64,000 nt of DNA from Collybiopsis luxurians FD-317 M1 (GCA_000827265.1 KN834755.1:124001-188000); one strand, 5' to 3'; counted from the stretch's first letter, positions 11,530-24,560 are shown. Made by a program: numbers and translations. The notes: generated by a model not told the origin, from the letters alone.

Positions 11530-11984
11530 TGAAAGTATCTAGAATTGGCATAAATACATTATATACGCATCTAAGAGTCAGTCTAGGGAACATTACCCAA
11601 AATCTCCACCTCTTCGGGAGGCCCGGTAAATGAATTACTGGAGTTCGCCACGGCTTCTTCGCGAGATTGTTCGCAGAAGATCCGTGCGGTAAAAGATAGG
11701 ACGCGAGTTTTTTTACAAATGGCTCAAAGCATCTAGTCTTATCGAAGGGCCGAAGCCAAGAAAATGAAGACGGCAGAGACCTCATGGAAAGTTACTCTGA
11801 AGCGTCCGAAAGACGCTGACAAGCTGAGCTGGCTCAATGCAGGTTAAGTCAGGCATTGTAACTGCAAACATTTCTGGATCTATCTACCGGAATCAGCCTC
11901 CGCCGGGAACAAGATTTAACTGGACAGGGCGACGCGCATCGACCTATTCCACTGTACATGTAAGAAACATAGGTTGTATCTGTA

Positions 11985-12265
11985 GCAGGACTCGCTCCTT
12001 TCCTCTGATTCTGAGCGGGGGGTTATGCTTGCACCATGTTGCGGAAAATATGAATGAACTAAAAGAAAGAAAGAGCAAAGTTTGTAATAGCACAGCAAAC
12101 GCGTACGGTGACGAAGTCCTTTCCCGCGCTCTAAGTGGCTAGACACGAACAGGTCACGGCAGAAGAGGTCGACGAACAGCTTTGTTCAAATTGTTGGCAA
12201 TGGCAGTGAATTTTCGTACTACAGAATGAGTAGTAAAAGGTGTAGCTCTTTATCGATACGTAACT
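11985..12265. repeat. Right arm of long inverted repeat flanking a P450
   Basis: Reverse-complement partner of 8600-8890; the two arms enclose the P450 gene and its upstream region with a spacer of about 3.1 kb. Differences are mostly substitutions plus a few short indels, so the arms are not recent. Confidence 0.8.
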
Positions 12266-12329
12266 CTTCCTTCTTTATTTAACCTCGATCGGTGCCCAAT
12301 AACCCAGCAGTTCTCCCTGTTTATTCCAA

Positions 12330-14681
12330 ATGTGCTCACAGAACCCTAGTGATACATATGCTCATCTCCTGTTGACTCACGGCCATGGCTATCCCCTGTG
12401 GGTTCCAGAACCTAACGATGCCTTGCCAGAAGAATATCGGGCCTCTGGCGTACGGATCGGGGATGTTGGGCTGGTAACTGCAGATGGTGGCTTCAATTTT
12501 TTGTTCAATGTTTTCACGCCGAAAGATCATATCATCAACCAATGGCACGGTGTTCCGGAGGGGTTTGTTGAACTTGTGCAGAATCAACGACTATTTAGAA
12601 TCATCCCTCAACTGCACGAGCCTGGGATCCCCATATGTAGCTCAGGGACTGAGACTCTTGCTCTAGGTGCGGAAGCTTCAGCATCAGTACTGTGCGTCCA
12701 GTATTTCATCTGTGTAGAGCAGTTCTGGAGACTAACACTACCTTTCAGAGGTGGCCCCCTTGCTATCGGAGCAGGATTTGAACTGAAGTTTACTCAATCG
12801 CGCGGAGCAGTGCTCATGCTGCCCAATGGTGCATCTAGAGTTGACTACCAAGATCTTGCTGGATTGCGCAAGTACATTGTAGCAAACGCAGAAAGCTGGT
12901 ATCAGTTCATGAATGCCTCACTCGGCTTGGAGGCCCAGAATGGTTCTTTGTATCTCATTACTGGTTACGACAAGACATGTGCCTGGGAGGTTGCGGCATT
13001 CTCCGATCCAGAGCAAAGACGCATTATTTCACTCAAGTTTACTGCTAATGGTCTTGGAGATGGAAGACTACATATGACCCATTCCTCTGTGATGCACAGC
13101 TCTCTTTCAAGAAGATCACATTTGGGATCTGAGACTCAAAATCAAGCTGTCTTTATTCGGGGCTTCAAGATACGTTTACGACAGTGGGCCAGAGCAATGT
13201 TTCGGGGGAGTGTCAAGGTGGCGAATATCATGGGCTTGGAACCAAGGAGTGTGATGAAACGGGGAGATATTGTACCTTCTCCCCGGTCTGGAGCAAGTTC
13301 GAGTTCGAGCTCCCAGTCTGGTTCAAGTGAAATCCAAAGTAATGGTATGGCAACTGACAGCGTCGAGTCGACATCGCCTGCCACTCTCAGTGACGTTAGC
13401 AGCCCCGACAGCTCGATATCGTCGGATTTTGAAGAGCTGACTCGCCAGGTATGATGCTTGATGAATCATAATCAAAGCTTTGGTGCTAACCGGTACTCAA
13501 CGCAGATTTATCACCCCTCCGATGCTATCAATGAGTATATCCTTGAAAAGGTGAAGGAACAGCAGCCAACACTGGAAGATATTCTTGTTATTTATATGGC
13601 TTTAGTGCCCCACTGCCGATATAGCTGTGACTCACGATAGTGACTGGTGCACCATACTACAAGATGTTAGCGTAAGTCACTGATCTTGGGTGCTATCCAT
13701 ACTGATGAAAGTCTTAGTCGGACATGGAATATCCCAACAGCTTTGAACTGGTCAGGAGAGTCGAAAAAAATATGGAGTTGTCTTTTGATGATCCAGGTGA
13801 GCAATGGGCTTACTGCGCCATCACCAGACTCATTGGGGTGTTGCAGGAAGTGCATTCTTCAAGTTGCGTTCAAGCGGTGATCTGGCTGGCAATGATACAT
13901 TCAAATACTCGTTGCGGAGTCAGTCGGTGCCAACCCATAGGACCTATATACAAGAGAGAAAAAACGGAAGTATTGCCATGAAAGCGGAAACTGATCCTAT
14001 GCATGATCTCACCGGAGAAATCTATGCTAAGAAAGCTATTCCTAAACATGTTATAATGGCGTGTACCAATTGCGCTGCTGCTTGTAGACGTTGTGACGAG
14101 GCCCGACCGTGCGAGAGATGTAAAAAGTACGGTCTTGGGCATACGTGCGTAGATGGTCAACAAAAGGAATCGAAAAAGGATAGCAAACGGAGGAGCTACA
14201 AGCGGAAGACTGTACCATTGGTGAAGGGTAAACCCGGGGATACGTCACAACCTTCTGGAGGGGGAGACTGGCCTCAAGGCTCTTCTAGGAGGCTACCTAG
14301 TACAACACCACGACGGAACTTCACTCATGAAAGCATCTATCCCATCTATATTCCACCCGGATATCCTTTGCCGGAAGTCCAGACTAGCGCAGATGGGTCT
14401 GCTTCGGCTGCTGCTCCGGTACTCATGCCCGGTGATTTTGCCCAGAATGGGCACCCTCCTCGTGCGACCTTCCAACATTCTCTAGCAGGGACAACTTCGC
14501 AAACCCTAACGACCGAGGCCGGAATTGTTGCTGCCAACGGTCAAAGTTCTGAAGCTGGTGATAAGGTGGAACTGTAGCAGAGGATTCTACCACCAACTTG
14601 AAGGATGATCCGGATGAGGCAAAATCCGATGAAACCACCGAAGCCCCTTCTGCCGCCACTGTGCTTGCTGAAAGAGCCTGA
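12330..14681 (+). CDS. Agaricomycete Zn2Cys6 protein with N-terminal 'HGHGYPLW' region
   Basis: Seven exons splice in frame to 682 residues: 12330-12691, 12749-13448, 13506-13550, 13606-13671, 13718-13796, 13847-14565, 14604-14681. The last intron is only 38 nt and is the least certain. The N-terminal half (HGHGYPLWVPEP, GVRIGDVGLVT) belongs to an uncharacterised basidiomycete family. The C-terminal half holds a Zn2Cys6-type cluster starting ACTNCAAACRRC, with spacing C-x2-C-x6-C-x5-C-x2-C-x8-C and one extra Cys, then a basic RRSYKRK stretch and a Pro/Ser-rich tail. This suggests a nuclear DNA-binding regulator; targets are unknown. It ends 91 bp from the MON2 stop, so the genes are convergent with possibly overlapping 3' ends. 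Confidence 0.85.
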
Positions 14682-14772
14682 ATCGGACGAGTCTCATCTT
14701 GGAAATTTCACGATGGTAGTTATATAGACTATATACATTAACCCAAAATTTAATATACACCAATCAAATATC

Positions 14773-17700
14773 CTATGAAACACCCATCTCCGTTCCGACA
14801 ATCTTCAAACATTCCCTCGCAAGCGCCCGGGCGTCCAAATGCTCAAGAAGCGATTCTCCTCGATCAGATGATACAGATACCGGTCTGACTTGAGCCCAAG
14901 CTTCCGGCGTTCGTCTGGGCACCGAAACAATCTCACAAAGCAAGAAGTAAAAGTGGAACAGATGCCCAACTGGTGACCGTCGCAACACGTCCGAAATCAG
15001 TGTCGTTGAAGGAAGCTGGGGATTGTCAGAAGCCATGAGCGAGCCCAAAGAAGGTTGCTCCAAACAGTACTTCGTTGGATCGTCGGACAAGGCCGCCCAT
15101 AATGATCCAGGCCATAATCGCAATTCTCGCAGTTTCCGGAGTACATATAGCAGCTCGTCTTCCCGTGTCCTAGAACACGCGGTAAGGTGAGCGTAGGCAG
15201 CACATAGATCGAAGAAACGCACCTAGGGAAGGGCAGATTACCTCGCAGTGCCTCATCTGCGACGTACCTAACCATCATCGTCTTACATCGGTTTAACAGA
15301 GCAGGTAGACTCAATGCTGCCAGACGTTTTTGAGAATTCTCTTGGTCTAAGATCGAGTGCTTTTTTCAGTTTCTCGTAATCCTACACAGTAAGAATATGC
15401 GAACCTTTTCTCGTATCCGAGCAGATCAAGAATAATAAATCAAAGCACCAGTATGAAAACCTCTCTCGAGGCAGGGAATGCCCCAAGTCGGTACTGCCAT
15501 GGAAATACGATCTTTTGCCGAAATCTTCTTCAAGGAGATATGGTTGGTGTTCAGAGTCATGCAGCCAACTGCCTTGAGCCAGGACTTGTGCAAGCTGCTT
15601 CAGGACGGCATCGGGTACTCTGCGGGCTCCAAGGTGAGGTACAACATCGCTTTCCAGTGATTCAATCAATGCAAGATCAAAGTTTTCCTCCTCTTCTTGA
15701 ACATCCAGTGGAAAACTTTCGGCCGCAGAGCTAGAAGCATCGATAAATAAGCAACAGTCTAGAGACAGCTGCGATGAATCGCGACGCACCAATCTGCCAA
15801 AATCCCTCGCCGGTAGACATCAATAATTTGTCGCCAGATGCCTTCCACTCGGTCGTCCGTGAGTTCTACTTCACGTAAGCAAATCTATGAAAATCATATC
15901 GCCGTCGACTCACCTTCATCGAACGCTACGACTTCCGGAGAGCATTCCTTGACGATCCGCAAGAAGCAGGTCGTAGCAGTCTTCCACAGCGGAGTATCTT
16001 TACCATGTTTCGAAGGCGCAGGACAGTCGTACTTCAACTTGATTGGAATGGCATACGCCTACATTTCATCAAATCAGCGCAACACGATGGGAGAAGATAT
16101 GGACTCGACTCACAGACATCACAGCCTCCAAAGTACCTTCAGAATACAACTCCAACCTATGCTTGAATTGAAGACAGAGGTCAACGAGTTTGGGCATAGT
16201 CTTCTTCGCGAGGGCTATGTACGTGATACGTTTTGGTGGAGTCTGACTCTTGGGATCCGGGGGGACATCGAAAGCAGCAAGGAAAGGGAGAGTGGAAAAT
16301 TCCGCCAAGTCGCGCAAGATAAGCGACGGGGTGCCAGTGGCAGACAAATCGATATCACCAATGGCTGTCATTACGATCGTCTGGAAGAAAATACTTGGGC
16401 ATACTACTTTCACATGAATTTAACGACACACTTTACCTGAACAGGAGGTAGTGCATCAATGTCTGGTCGAAAATCAGGTGAATTGGGGTATGTTAACACC
16501 CCTACGAAGAAAAAAAGCCGTTCATTAGTCAAATCAATGAAAAAAAAAACAACTATAGTACGAACCTTTCAAAATAACCATCAGCCTCGTCAGCCTTTCC
16601 AGCGTCCACTCCGCACCCTCCAAAGCACGACTAAGACTCCGCGTACACTGAATAACATCAACAAATGCGACCAAACTCTCTTGTGTAAAAGGTCTTGATT
16701 TCACTTCCGGCTGCCCCTGCCCCCGAGACACATTCCCTCCGACAACAGCACTCCCAATCGAATCAATAGCTCCCCAAACACGCTCCTTCATCTCCGCCAC
16801 CTTTCCCTTCACCTCCTTCCCCGCATCCGCATCAAACCCACACGCCAACGAAGCCTTGACCGCCTTTTCCAAACATCTCAAGGCGGGAGTACTTATCGAT
16901 CGACTATCAAGTAGCACCGAATCCTGAACACGCGTAACAAAGACGTTCCACGCTTTCGGGAACGACTCGAGATGAACGAGTTTGGATGTGAAGAAATCAT
17001 GAAAGATAGACCCAATCGAGTTGAACGCAAGGATCTTGGATTCATCCCAAGCTTGAACCTGGTCCCCCTCCTCTCCCTCCTCCCCTGCCCCCTCCGCAAC
17101 CCTCCGCCCAATCTCCTCCGACAGCCCATCAACTAACGGAAAGGTGATCTTCCAAATACACTCCTCCCACGTCCCGAGACTTAGAGTCTTCCCATAAAGC
17201 TGCATCGTCCTAAACAGCGTCTGAATAGCCCCGTCCCGAACCTCCGGTCTCTCATCCGCAGAAAGCCCCAACACTTCCTCCAACAAAAACATCCATAGCC
17301 CGCTATACTCCGGCTCCTTCGCCTTTTCCTTCCGCTTTGCTTGGATCGCATCGGAGACGCTCCACAGAAGACTCGCGGCAGCGGTGAGAGCGATATTTGT
17401 ATTATTGGATTGACGACCAAAGTGCCCTAAGGTACTTATGCACAACCGTAGATGGGAAGGGGAGAGGGAGGAGACGTGCGAGTCGCAGATGAGGGTAAGT
17501 GACTGGAAGGCAATTTTGACGAGGGTAGTGTAATTTTTCTCTGAGGGGAATCCAAGACCCAGTGGGAGTGGCTGGGGTTGATGTTTTGGCGTGCTGCGAA
17601 CAAGGGTGGTGGACGAGGCCGAAGGGGAAGCTAGAGTCGATGTGGAGGGATGATTGGTCACCGAGTCCACGGAAACGGAAGGTGGAAGCAGAGGAGGCTT

Positions 17701-20700
17701 GCAAACACTCTCTAGCATGGAAAATATGGTCTCCCAACCGACAACGAGTGTATGTCCTGAGGCTTGCAAAATTTCATGTAGAGTTTCCAAACCCATCTTT
17801 CGAAGCTCGACGTTCGCGCTATTATTCGCATAGAGAGCAGTCACGTAGTCAGGCGAGAGCACAGCTTGATGCGACAGTACTTCCAACACTCGCTGCTGGA
17901 CCTGAGCTTGTATGTCCGAGTCCGCACCGCCCAGACTGAGAGCCCTCAAAACCCCTCCCAAAATCCCGTCCAGCACACTCGCAGCTTGTATGCGAATCCC
18001 AGGGGGTACGCCAGGTAGCCGAATAACGCAAAGCAAATGTGTTGTAATCGTTGTCCAAGCTACGGAGGGTGGCCGATAAATCAGTCGGTATATATTATCC
18101 ATGACATTGGGGTTAGTATTCGGAGGCTGCATTTGAGTAGCTGGAGAGAATACATCCCCCAGCTTTGTAATACCAAAATCTTTACCTCCTGCTCCACCTG
18201 GACCTGGACCAGCACTGGATCCCGAGCGCTACGAACAAAGAAGAGAACTCAAAACCGAGTAGAATATGAAAAGACGCCAGTCAAAACATACCAACGTCCT
18301 CGGAAGATGAATCCCACTAAGCCTCCTCCGATTTCGAGGGGTCGCAGTAGGCGTAAGCGGACTAGGCGGTTCCTCTCCCTCTCCCTCCCCTTCCACCGTC
18401 TCCGCATTTTCAGCTACAACCTCCAGCCCCTCCGCCTCCCCGGAAGCCCCCACCCCAACCATTTCACCAGAAAGCTTACAAAGCGCCTTCACGAACCTCT
18501 CAAACGCCGCATCATCCAAAAACCTCACAGAGTCAAAAAGTCGCTGGATCGCTTGAATCGCCTGCATAGTACCCCCCATCGCTCCCTGGCTGACATCGAT
18601 ATCGTTCCCAATGGCCTCATGGATGGCTTGAGCAGACGACGAAGACGTTGCGGAACCCGGAGCAGAAGCCGTCATCGACATCGACATTGCCCGACTAGGA
18701 GGGTGAGACGGCGGGGGAGAAAACATTCCCGCATGCCCTTGTCCCTGTCCCTGTCCTTGTCCCTGTCCCTGCATCAAAACGTATTCCGCATTCTGCACCA
18801 CCTCGAGCACACCAAACCAACTATCCTCCCCACCCGATCCCAAACTCGGACCCAAAAAGATCGAACTCGATATCAATACTTTCAAACAGGCAAGATTCCT
18901 CGACGACAATCCCGGTCTTAGTACCCCCGCTCCTCCCCCTCCCGCTCCTCCACCACCACTATTCAACCCGAAATTCTCAGATAAGGAGCTAGAGAGAGCC
19001 ATAGCGACGGAACCGGAAGCCGAACGAGGAGTTTGTGGCGGCGCACCACTGTACGAAGAAGAGGAAAACGAATACGAATCGAGAGCCGCAACAACACCAC
19101 TTGGAACTGAGAATTTTCCAAGACTCGTCATGAATGCGTCTCGGGCAGTGGCTAATGTAGCGTGGGTCTGATTAGTCGCAGTCGCCGGTGCTGTACCGTC
19201 CAAAGTCGAACCCAAAGCGTACCCAGCCAACACACCCGCTCCTAGAATCACTCCCTGATAGCTGGCCAAAACGTCCCCAAATAGCTCATCTGATAGATTC
19301 GTGCTGATAATAAAGGAAAGGGCTGAAAGAAAAGCGGGCCAGGTGGTACAGAGTATACTTTGCAGAATCTGAATCTGAGCTTGGAGTTGAGGGTTCATGG
19401 GCGGGATTGCTGGGACAGATTGCGGAGGGGGTATCGATGTAGATGCAGAGGAAGATTCAGTCGGAGGAGCAAGAGCTGGGTTCGGAGGAAGACTCGCACA
19501 AAACGACGCGAATCCTTCACAGAGCGAAACGATACATTGAAGTGCGAGTAGATGAATATATGACTCTGGTATCGGCGGCGAATCGGCTTTGTCCAGCTGG
19601 TCAATACACTGGACCTTCATCGTCGACCCTTGCAAGCTCAGTCCAGCACCCGGAATCGAGCCTCCTGCCAACCCTGCTACCGAGGCTACAGTGGCAGATG
19701 CTGCGCTTGCAGCAGTCGCCACCATACCTGCCATCCCAGCTACACCTTCTAAACCATGTCCAGAGCCACTGGCCGACATGAGGTGGTGATAATGAGAGTC
19801 ACTGCCAACACCGACACCAAACATTTGTTGACCCACACCAAGTAGTGCGGGCTTTTCCATGGCCAGTCGCTTGAGAGCGTCGACGAGAGTAGTAAAGACC
19901 TTTGAACCAGCACCGGAAGCTTGTGCTTGGGCATCGTAACGATCCCATACGTTCCGCATGAGTTGTGCGTCCGAGCATAGGCCTCGCATGATTTCCATCG
20001 CGAGTACTCTCATCCAGAGAGGTCTACGAGCGTGTCCAGATGAAAAGCCCGATTCGCCGGCTTCATTTTCATCTGTAATAATCCGAATGAGAAGCATAAG
20101 GAACACCTCTGCTTCAGTCTGCAATTCGAAAGAAAACTGCTTCAAAAGTAGAAACACGACACGCGTGCATCGAAGAGTAAGAGGGAAGGAAATGGAGGGT
20201 CTGTCGGATAGAGATTTGAGTATGAGGGGACATAGGTGGGTTTGTAGAAGTAGAATCAGCGATCGATGCTGTAGTGATACGTGAACGAGCAGTAAAAAAA
20301 ACTAGGAAACTTGATACTTACTTTCCGGAATAACGCATGATAATTCGTCAGCACGCTCTCTATCAACTCCAAAGCAAATGTCTTGTGCAAAAACTCGAGT
20401 TTCAAAAAATTCGGTTTTTCCGAATTAGCCAAAAGGCACAAGTCTTCGAATACCGAATACGCGTCTTCCGCTGAAGGTCCCAACGTTTCCGAGCCTCCTG
20501 CATCCTCCCTTTCAGCTTGCCACCTCACCTTCTCCTGGGCTTCTCCCTCCGTTACCATCTTATCCATCACAACCATAACCAACTGCCGCAAAGTCGCAGC
20601 CGCAGTACTAGCCACCACCGCGATTTTCGATTCCTGTAACTTGAAACACACTAACAGCGTATCACCCAATAACTTTTCATGTACCTCTCCAGGATAATTC

Positions 20701-21108
20701 GTCACCAATCCCAAAAGAGTTTGAAGTATTTTCAACTGAATATCGACACCTTGATTCATCGCTTCTCCCATCGTACGTATGATCTCCGGTACCATTGCAG
20801 CCGGGACGGCTTTGAGTAATATCAAGCGTTGGAGGGAGCCGAGGGAGATGGAAATGACTTTGGGAGATTTTGTTGAGCATCCCATGTATATTGGTTGGAG
20901 AAGGGTGGCATCGGAGGATAGACTAGCTACGTTGGCTTCGGGGGAGGCGCGGAGGATAGCAAGGGATTTCTCTGCGGCTTCACGGATTTCAGGATGTTTG
21001 CGCCGAGTTTCGCTGGATAGGGACTGTAAACGTAATCAGAAGAGAAAAGAGGTAGATATCATTTGAGCGCACTTGAAGCTCCGTAACCAAAAATGCTAAA
21101 GAACTCAT
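14773..21108 (-). CDS. MON2: MON2-family late-Golgi/endosomal trafficking protein
   Basis: Eleven exons sum to 5,778 nt, exactly 1,925 codons plus stop: 21108-21073, 21023-20322, 20268-18292, 18228-16566, 16501-16437, 16380-16114, 16058-15914, 15865-15790, 15730-15405, 15346-15223, 15169-14773. The start MSSLAFLVTELQSLSSETRR and the C-terminal blocks (LKGVLTYPNSPDFRPDID, KLKYDCPAPSKHGKD, RYVADEALRGNLPFPR) are hallmarks of fungal Mon2. Mon2 is a large peripheral scaffold with DCB/HUS-like regions related to Sec7-type Arf-GEFs but lacking the GEF domain; it works with Dop1 and the flippase Neo1 in retrograde trafficking. Exon 3 holds a Ser/Pro/Gly-rich insert near residues 560-860, including a (GQ)n run. 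Partial copies occur at 3.6-6.5 kb. Confidence 0.96.
18738..18776. repeat. CCTGTC hexanucleotide microsatellite inside MON2 exon 3
   Basis: About six units of (CC)CTGTC/CTTGTC encode alternating Gly-Gln on the minus strand. The repeat is in frame, so length changes would only alter the low-complexity loop. Confidence 0.85.
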
Positions 21109-21822
21109 TCTCAGGTGCTTCTCATATGATAACGCCGGGTTTCAAGTTAGAAACAAACTGATAGCAGTGATTCAAAGAGCGTAAATTTTTGTAAACGTGG
21201 AGATGATCGTGGCGAATGTTGAGTTGGCATACAGCGCTCGAAGGCGCTTAATCGGACAACCTCATTAGCGCGCACACGTGGCTGCGCCTCTTACGACAAG
21301 GTCAAAGCTGTATTTATCGCAACCAAAAAAAGATGATCTACAGGCTAGGATCGTGTATGGGCTTTAGCTCAGATGCTTCGATTGTAATTGCATCTCATCT
21401 CTTCCTCTGAGAACGGCTTCACTTTGACGCCATCAGCATCTTATGCTTGTATGATGCCTATGCCACGCGCTCTACATGATGGCCTACTTTCGCGGGTCAT
21501 TGCTACCCAACACTTGAGATGTGGTCTTTACGAGGGGGGAATGACATGGAGGAATTGTCCTTATTGTTGGATTTTCTTGGGTGCTAAATGGCGTAACGTT
21601 CATAAATGGGCAATAAATCATCATTTTTAATGTACACCGATACCTCATCCAGCTTCCGACCTCGACGTAGCTGCCAGGCACTCTGCGTGATGGCCCACTG
21701 TTGCATGTTATGATCATCAGTCCACCCAATGGCGGAGCGGTCAAATGTAGAGTGAAACTATCCAGATAGATGCATGCGAATACTTAGAAACAAATGATAA
21801 ACAGATAAATAGACGGCTCCAC
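21109..21822. other. MON2 upstream region with a dispersed segment
   Basis: No gene is visible. A segment at about 21255-21390 is similar to 35690-35840: the shared core CAAAGCTGTATTTATCGCAA is followed by AA-rich sequence and GATGATCTAC, and both sit near CGAGATGCTT or AGATGCTT. It may be a fragment of MON2 5' flank copied elsewhere or an old repeat. Confidence 0.45.
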
Positions 21823-22020
21823 CAAGGCGGGGTCCCGCGTGGGAACAGTAATAATGTTTCATCCCGATGCATGATGCACTTGAGTTAGTCTCAAGTATGA
21901 ATGTGAGTTGACATATGAACTCAAGCCGATCTCAACTGGAAGCAAACCATTCCCATCCCAGTTGAGCTCAGTCCGCTGTGTTTTCATTTACAACATGTTC
22001 CAACGTGTGACCCCGCCTTG
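21823..22020. mobile_element. MITE, 198 bp, ~25-bp terminal inverted repeats
   Basis: Left end CAAGGCGGGGTCCCGCGTGG and right end (reversed) CAAGGCGGGGTCACACGTTG; about 22 of 25 positions match over the full arm. The first bases CAAGG fit the hAT-type YARNG start. The interior has further palindromic GAGTT/AACTC blocks. No target duplication is obvious (GGCTCCAC versus GCAAAGAT), so the insertion is old or the ends are slightly misplaced. Confidence 0.75.
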
Positions 22021-22633
22021 GCAAAGATGTGTATCTATCTATCTATCCATATGATATCCAGTGTCCAGTCAGCGTAATGATCAAGAGCTTTCCCTTCCTT
22101 GCCGCCCCTCGCACCTCCTCGGTACTTTGCTATCTTGCAGCCCGGACTTGCGGAAGTGATGTGCCAATAGCCCATTTCACACTGGAGTAACACAATTTTC
22201 TCTTGTTATCGATACTCCAGCACATCTGGGCAACAAGTACTCGAGCTTCGAATGAGAGCAAAGAGATGCGAGGAAACAAGAATATGCCTGAATCCGATGA
22301 TGCAGATCCCATACTTCTACAGTCCGATTAGGCAAAAAAGCAAATGAAGGCAATTAATATATCGCTTCTCAATTGACTACTCCCTTATGATTACCCTTTC
22401 ATACAATACATTTTCCCTGTCAAGGGGCAGAGCAGAATCCCGATAGCATGTGCATAGAAAATTGAAGGCTGCTCTGCACTCAGGTGTTATAAGGCGATAG
22501 TTCAACTTGGCTCTAGCAGGTCATGAATCCATCAACTGAAGTTGCCCAGCAGGTTTTTGTAGCAGAGCAAGAGTGCGTCATTTCATTTCAATGAATTGGA
22601 ATTCTATATAGATATCATATAAATTTTCAAGCC
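22021..22633. other. Spacer with a short ATCT microsatellite
   Basis: Contains a small (TATC)n run near 22030-22050 and no gene I can support. From here to about 34.5 kb the sequence is visibly more AT-rich than the flanks. Confidence 0.5.
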
Positions 22634-24363
22634 ATGCTTATTGTCAACTATTCTCGATCAGTGCGTTCCTCTGCCTTGGCTCAATCTAATCTCAGTGTGA
22701 CTTTTAGCGTTTCTGTACTGGGATTATCTGTTGACACTTTGTATGTTTTCAAGCAGCATCGATATCTGAGCTGATAGGTGTTATAGCAGATGAAGTTCAA
22801 TATTTATGGAAATATCCCATTCGCACAACTACAGTGCTTTTCTTCCTTTCTCGCTACCTTTCGGTTCTAGGAAACATTGCCATGACCCCACTGTTTGTCT
22901 CCAGCAACCTTTCCAAATCAGTAAGTTCTGTTCCTTTCAATCCAAGCTGGATCTAACTTGTCTGAAAGAGGTACATGGTGCTCATATTCAAATTATATCG
23001 ACCAGAATTCAATAATTTTATTAGCTGTCAGTCACTCCATATCTTCCATGAGCTCCTGCTTCTCGCAACACAGTTTGTAGTTTGCCGTAAGATCCATTCC
23101 ATGAATTCAAAAAACTAGAATGACATTGTCTGAACTTCAGTGCTCCTTACCATCCGCATATATGCCTTGTACCATTGCAGTAAACGCGTCCTAACTGCTC
23201 TGCTTCTCGCCGGGAGTATATTGGGAGCATTCTCAATTGTAAGTGCTCAGCACTTTCCTCCAGCTTGCTTTTACCAGAGCTTATTCAAGTTGTAGTTCTC
23301 GTCACTCTTTGACCAATCAACTCATTCAGAAGAGACTGCCACAGGGTGCCATACAGAGTTTTCATTCACTACGTGTGTTCCTCATAGTCTACCTCTGTCT
23401 GACGCAAAGTCTCACTTTGCATAATACGGTCAATTATAACACAGATCCGTCAGTACGTCGCTGTCAAACCCAAAAGTATTGAATATCAACTTGCTGGATA
23501 GAAATTGCAGCTGCTTGGGAGGCTTTGTTCATATACGATTCAATACTGTTTGTTATGATGCTCTATAGAGCCTACAGAACTCGGAACGAGCTGCAGACAC
23601 TCAGACAATTCAGGGTATCTTTGTTAGTCATTGTTCTTCGTGATGGTAAGTAAATCAACAGTACAATTGCTTTTGTCACGCCGGGCGAATGCCATTCCAC
23701 ATCTTCTAACCTTCTCGCAGGTTCTCTATACTTCGGGTGAGTTTCCTCAATGGGAGGACTTGATGAAACAACTTTGCTTATTGCACTCGAAGCGTAATGG
23801 CTATTGCAAATGCGGTTGGTGCTATATCATTTCTCACTTCTCAGTCAGGTACCAGTCTCAGCTCCTCTTCAGATGAACATACTGTTGTTCTATGTGAGTA
23901 TCGCTACCACCAACATTTCAAGATCAATTTAAAGTTAGACTCTAACATAAGTTTCTTTAGCATCCTCAGTCGGTGCGGTTGGCACAGCCCTTGAGAAATT
24001 TCACAAAACCTGATGCACTATCCACAATCTAGCCCTACTTACATGGTGCATTATCTACATTTGCCAGCAGGTACTTCCATTTCTTACCTAGCTTGCTGAT
24101 CAAGACCTAAAGTATCTCTGCGCAGCGTTTCCATTACTGTGGTCTCACGACTTGTTTTCAACCTTCACAAGGTTGCAGACTCAGGGCTGTATACTTCACA
24201 TATAACAACTCTCCAATTTGCAACCCAGGGCACATCTCTGTCAGACACACCGCCAGAGCCACGAACTGTGTCATGTCCCGATGGTAGTCCCATACCCAGT
24301 GACTGTTCCGAAAACTTGTATGCCACAATCACCTTTTTAAGCACTTACTATGGCACACCCTAA
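22634..24363 (+). CDS. DUF6533-family multi-pass membrane protein
   Basis: About eight short exons on the plus strand give the hallmark segments of this Agaricomycete family. DEVQYLWKYP leads into VLFFLSRYLSVLGN, then LLTIRIYALYHCSKR, a WEALFIYDSILFVMML helix, LLVIVLRDGSLYFG, an ANAVGAISF helix and VSRLVFNLHK before a hydrophilic tail ending at 24363. The pattern predicts about seven transmembrane helices in a membrane protein of unknown role; the domain is abundant in mushrooms. The first exon is uncertain (ATG at 22634 assumed) and splice sites were judged by eye. It is in the same orientation as the next gene. Confidence 0.72.
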
Positions 24364-24379
24364 TATTTTCTGAGGTAGC

Positions 24380-24560
24380 AACATATGCCGGGCTGGAAAT
24401 CTTACAAAAAGACAAGAAGACGTGAATCTGGGCAGCTGGTAGTACTGCATTTGCATGCCTGTCTGCCAGATTCAGAGACTCCACAGCCCTTTTTGCTCAC
24501 CTTATGTGGGCAAAAAGGTCAAGAAGGCCCCGCTGTTTGCACATTAAACTTCCTACCTCA
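24380..24560 (+). repeat. Copy 1 of a ~180-bp module shared with the 3' end of the next gene
   Basis: Closely matches 27280-27420: GCATGCCTGTC..., then CCACAGCCCTTTTTGCT and CTACCTCAGAAGTAT. In the other copy it lies inside the terminal exon of a multi-TM gene. Here it lies just after the DUF6533 stop, so it is probably the 3' remnant of a lost paralogue. Confidence 0.75.

Noticed and set aside
13550..13610. Apparent frameshift in the Zn2Cys6 gene
   Set aside because: Explained by a phase-0 intron 13551-13605 (GTGAAG...TTTAG); the spliced frame continues through CPTADIAVTHDSDW.
15838..16440. 200-codon open frame on the plus strand
   Set aside because: Opposite strand of MON2 exons 6-8, which splice perfectly and carry family-specific motifs.
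18037..18921. 294-codon open frame on the plus strand
   Set aside because: Antisense to MON2 exons 3-4; composition (Arg/Ser/Pro-rich) reflects the GC-biased complementary strand, and the MON2 model is exact in phase.
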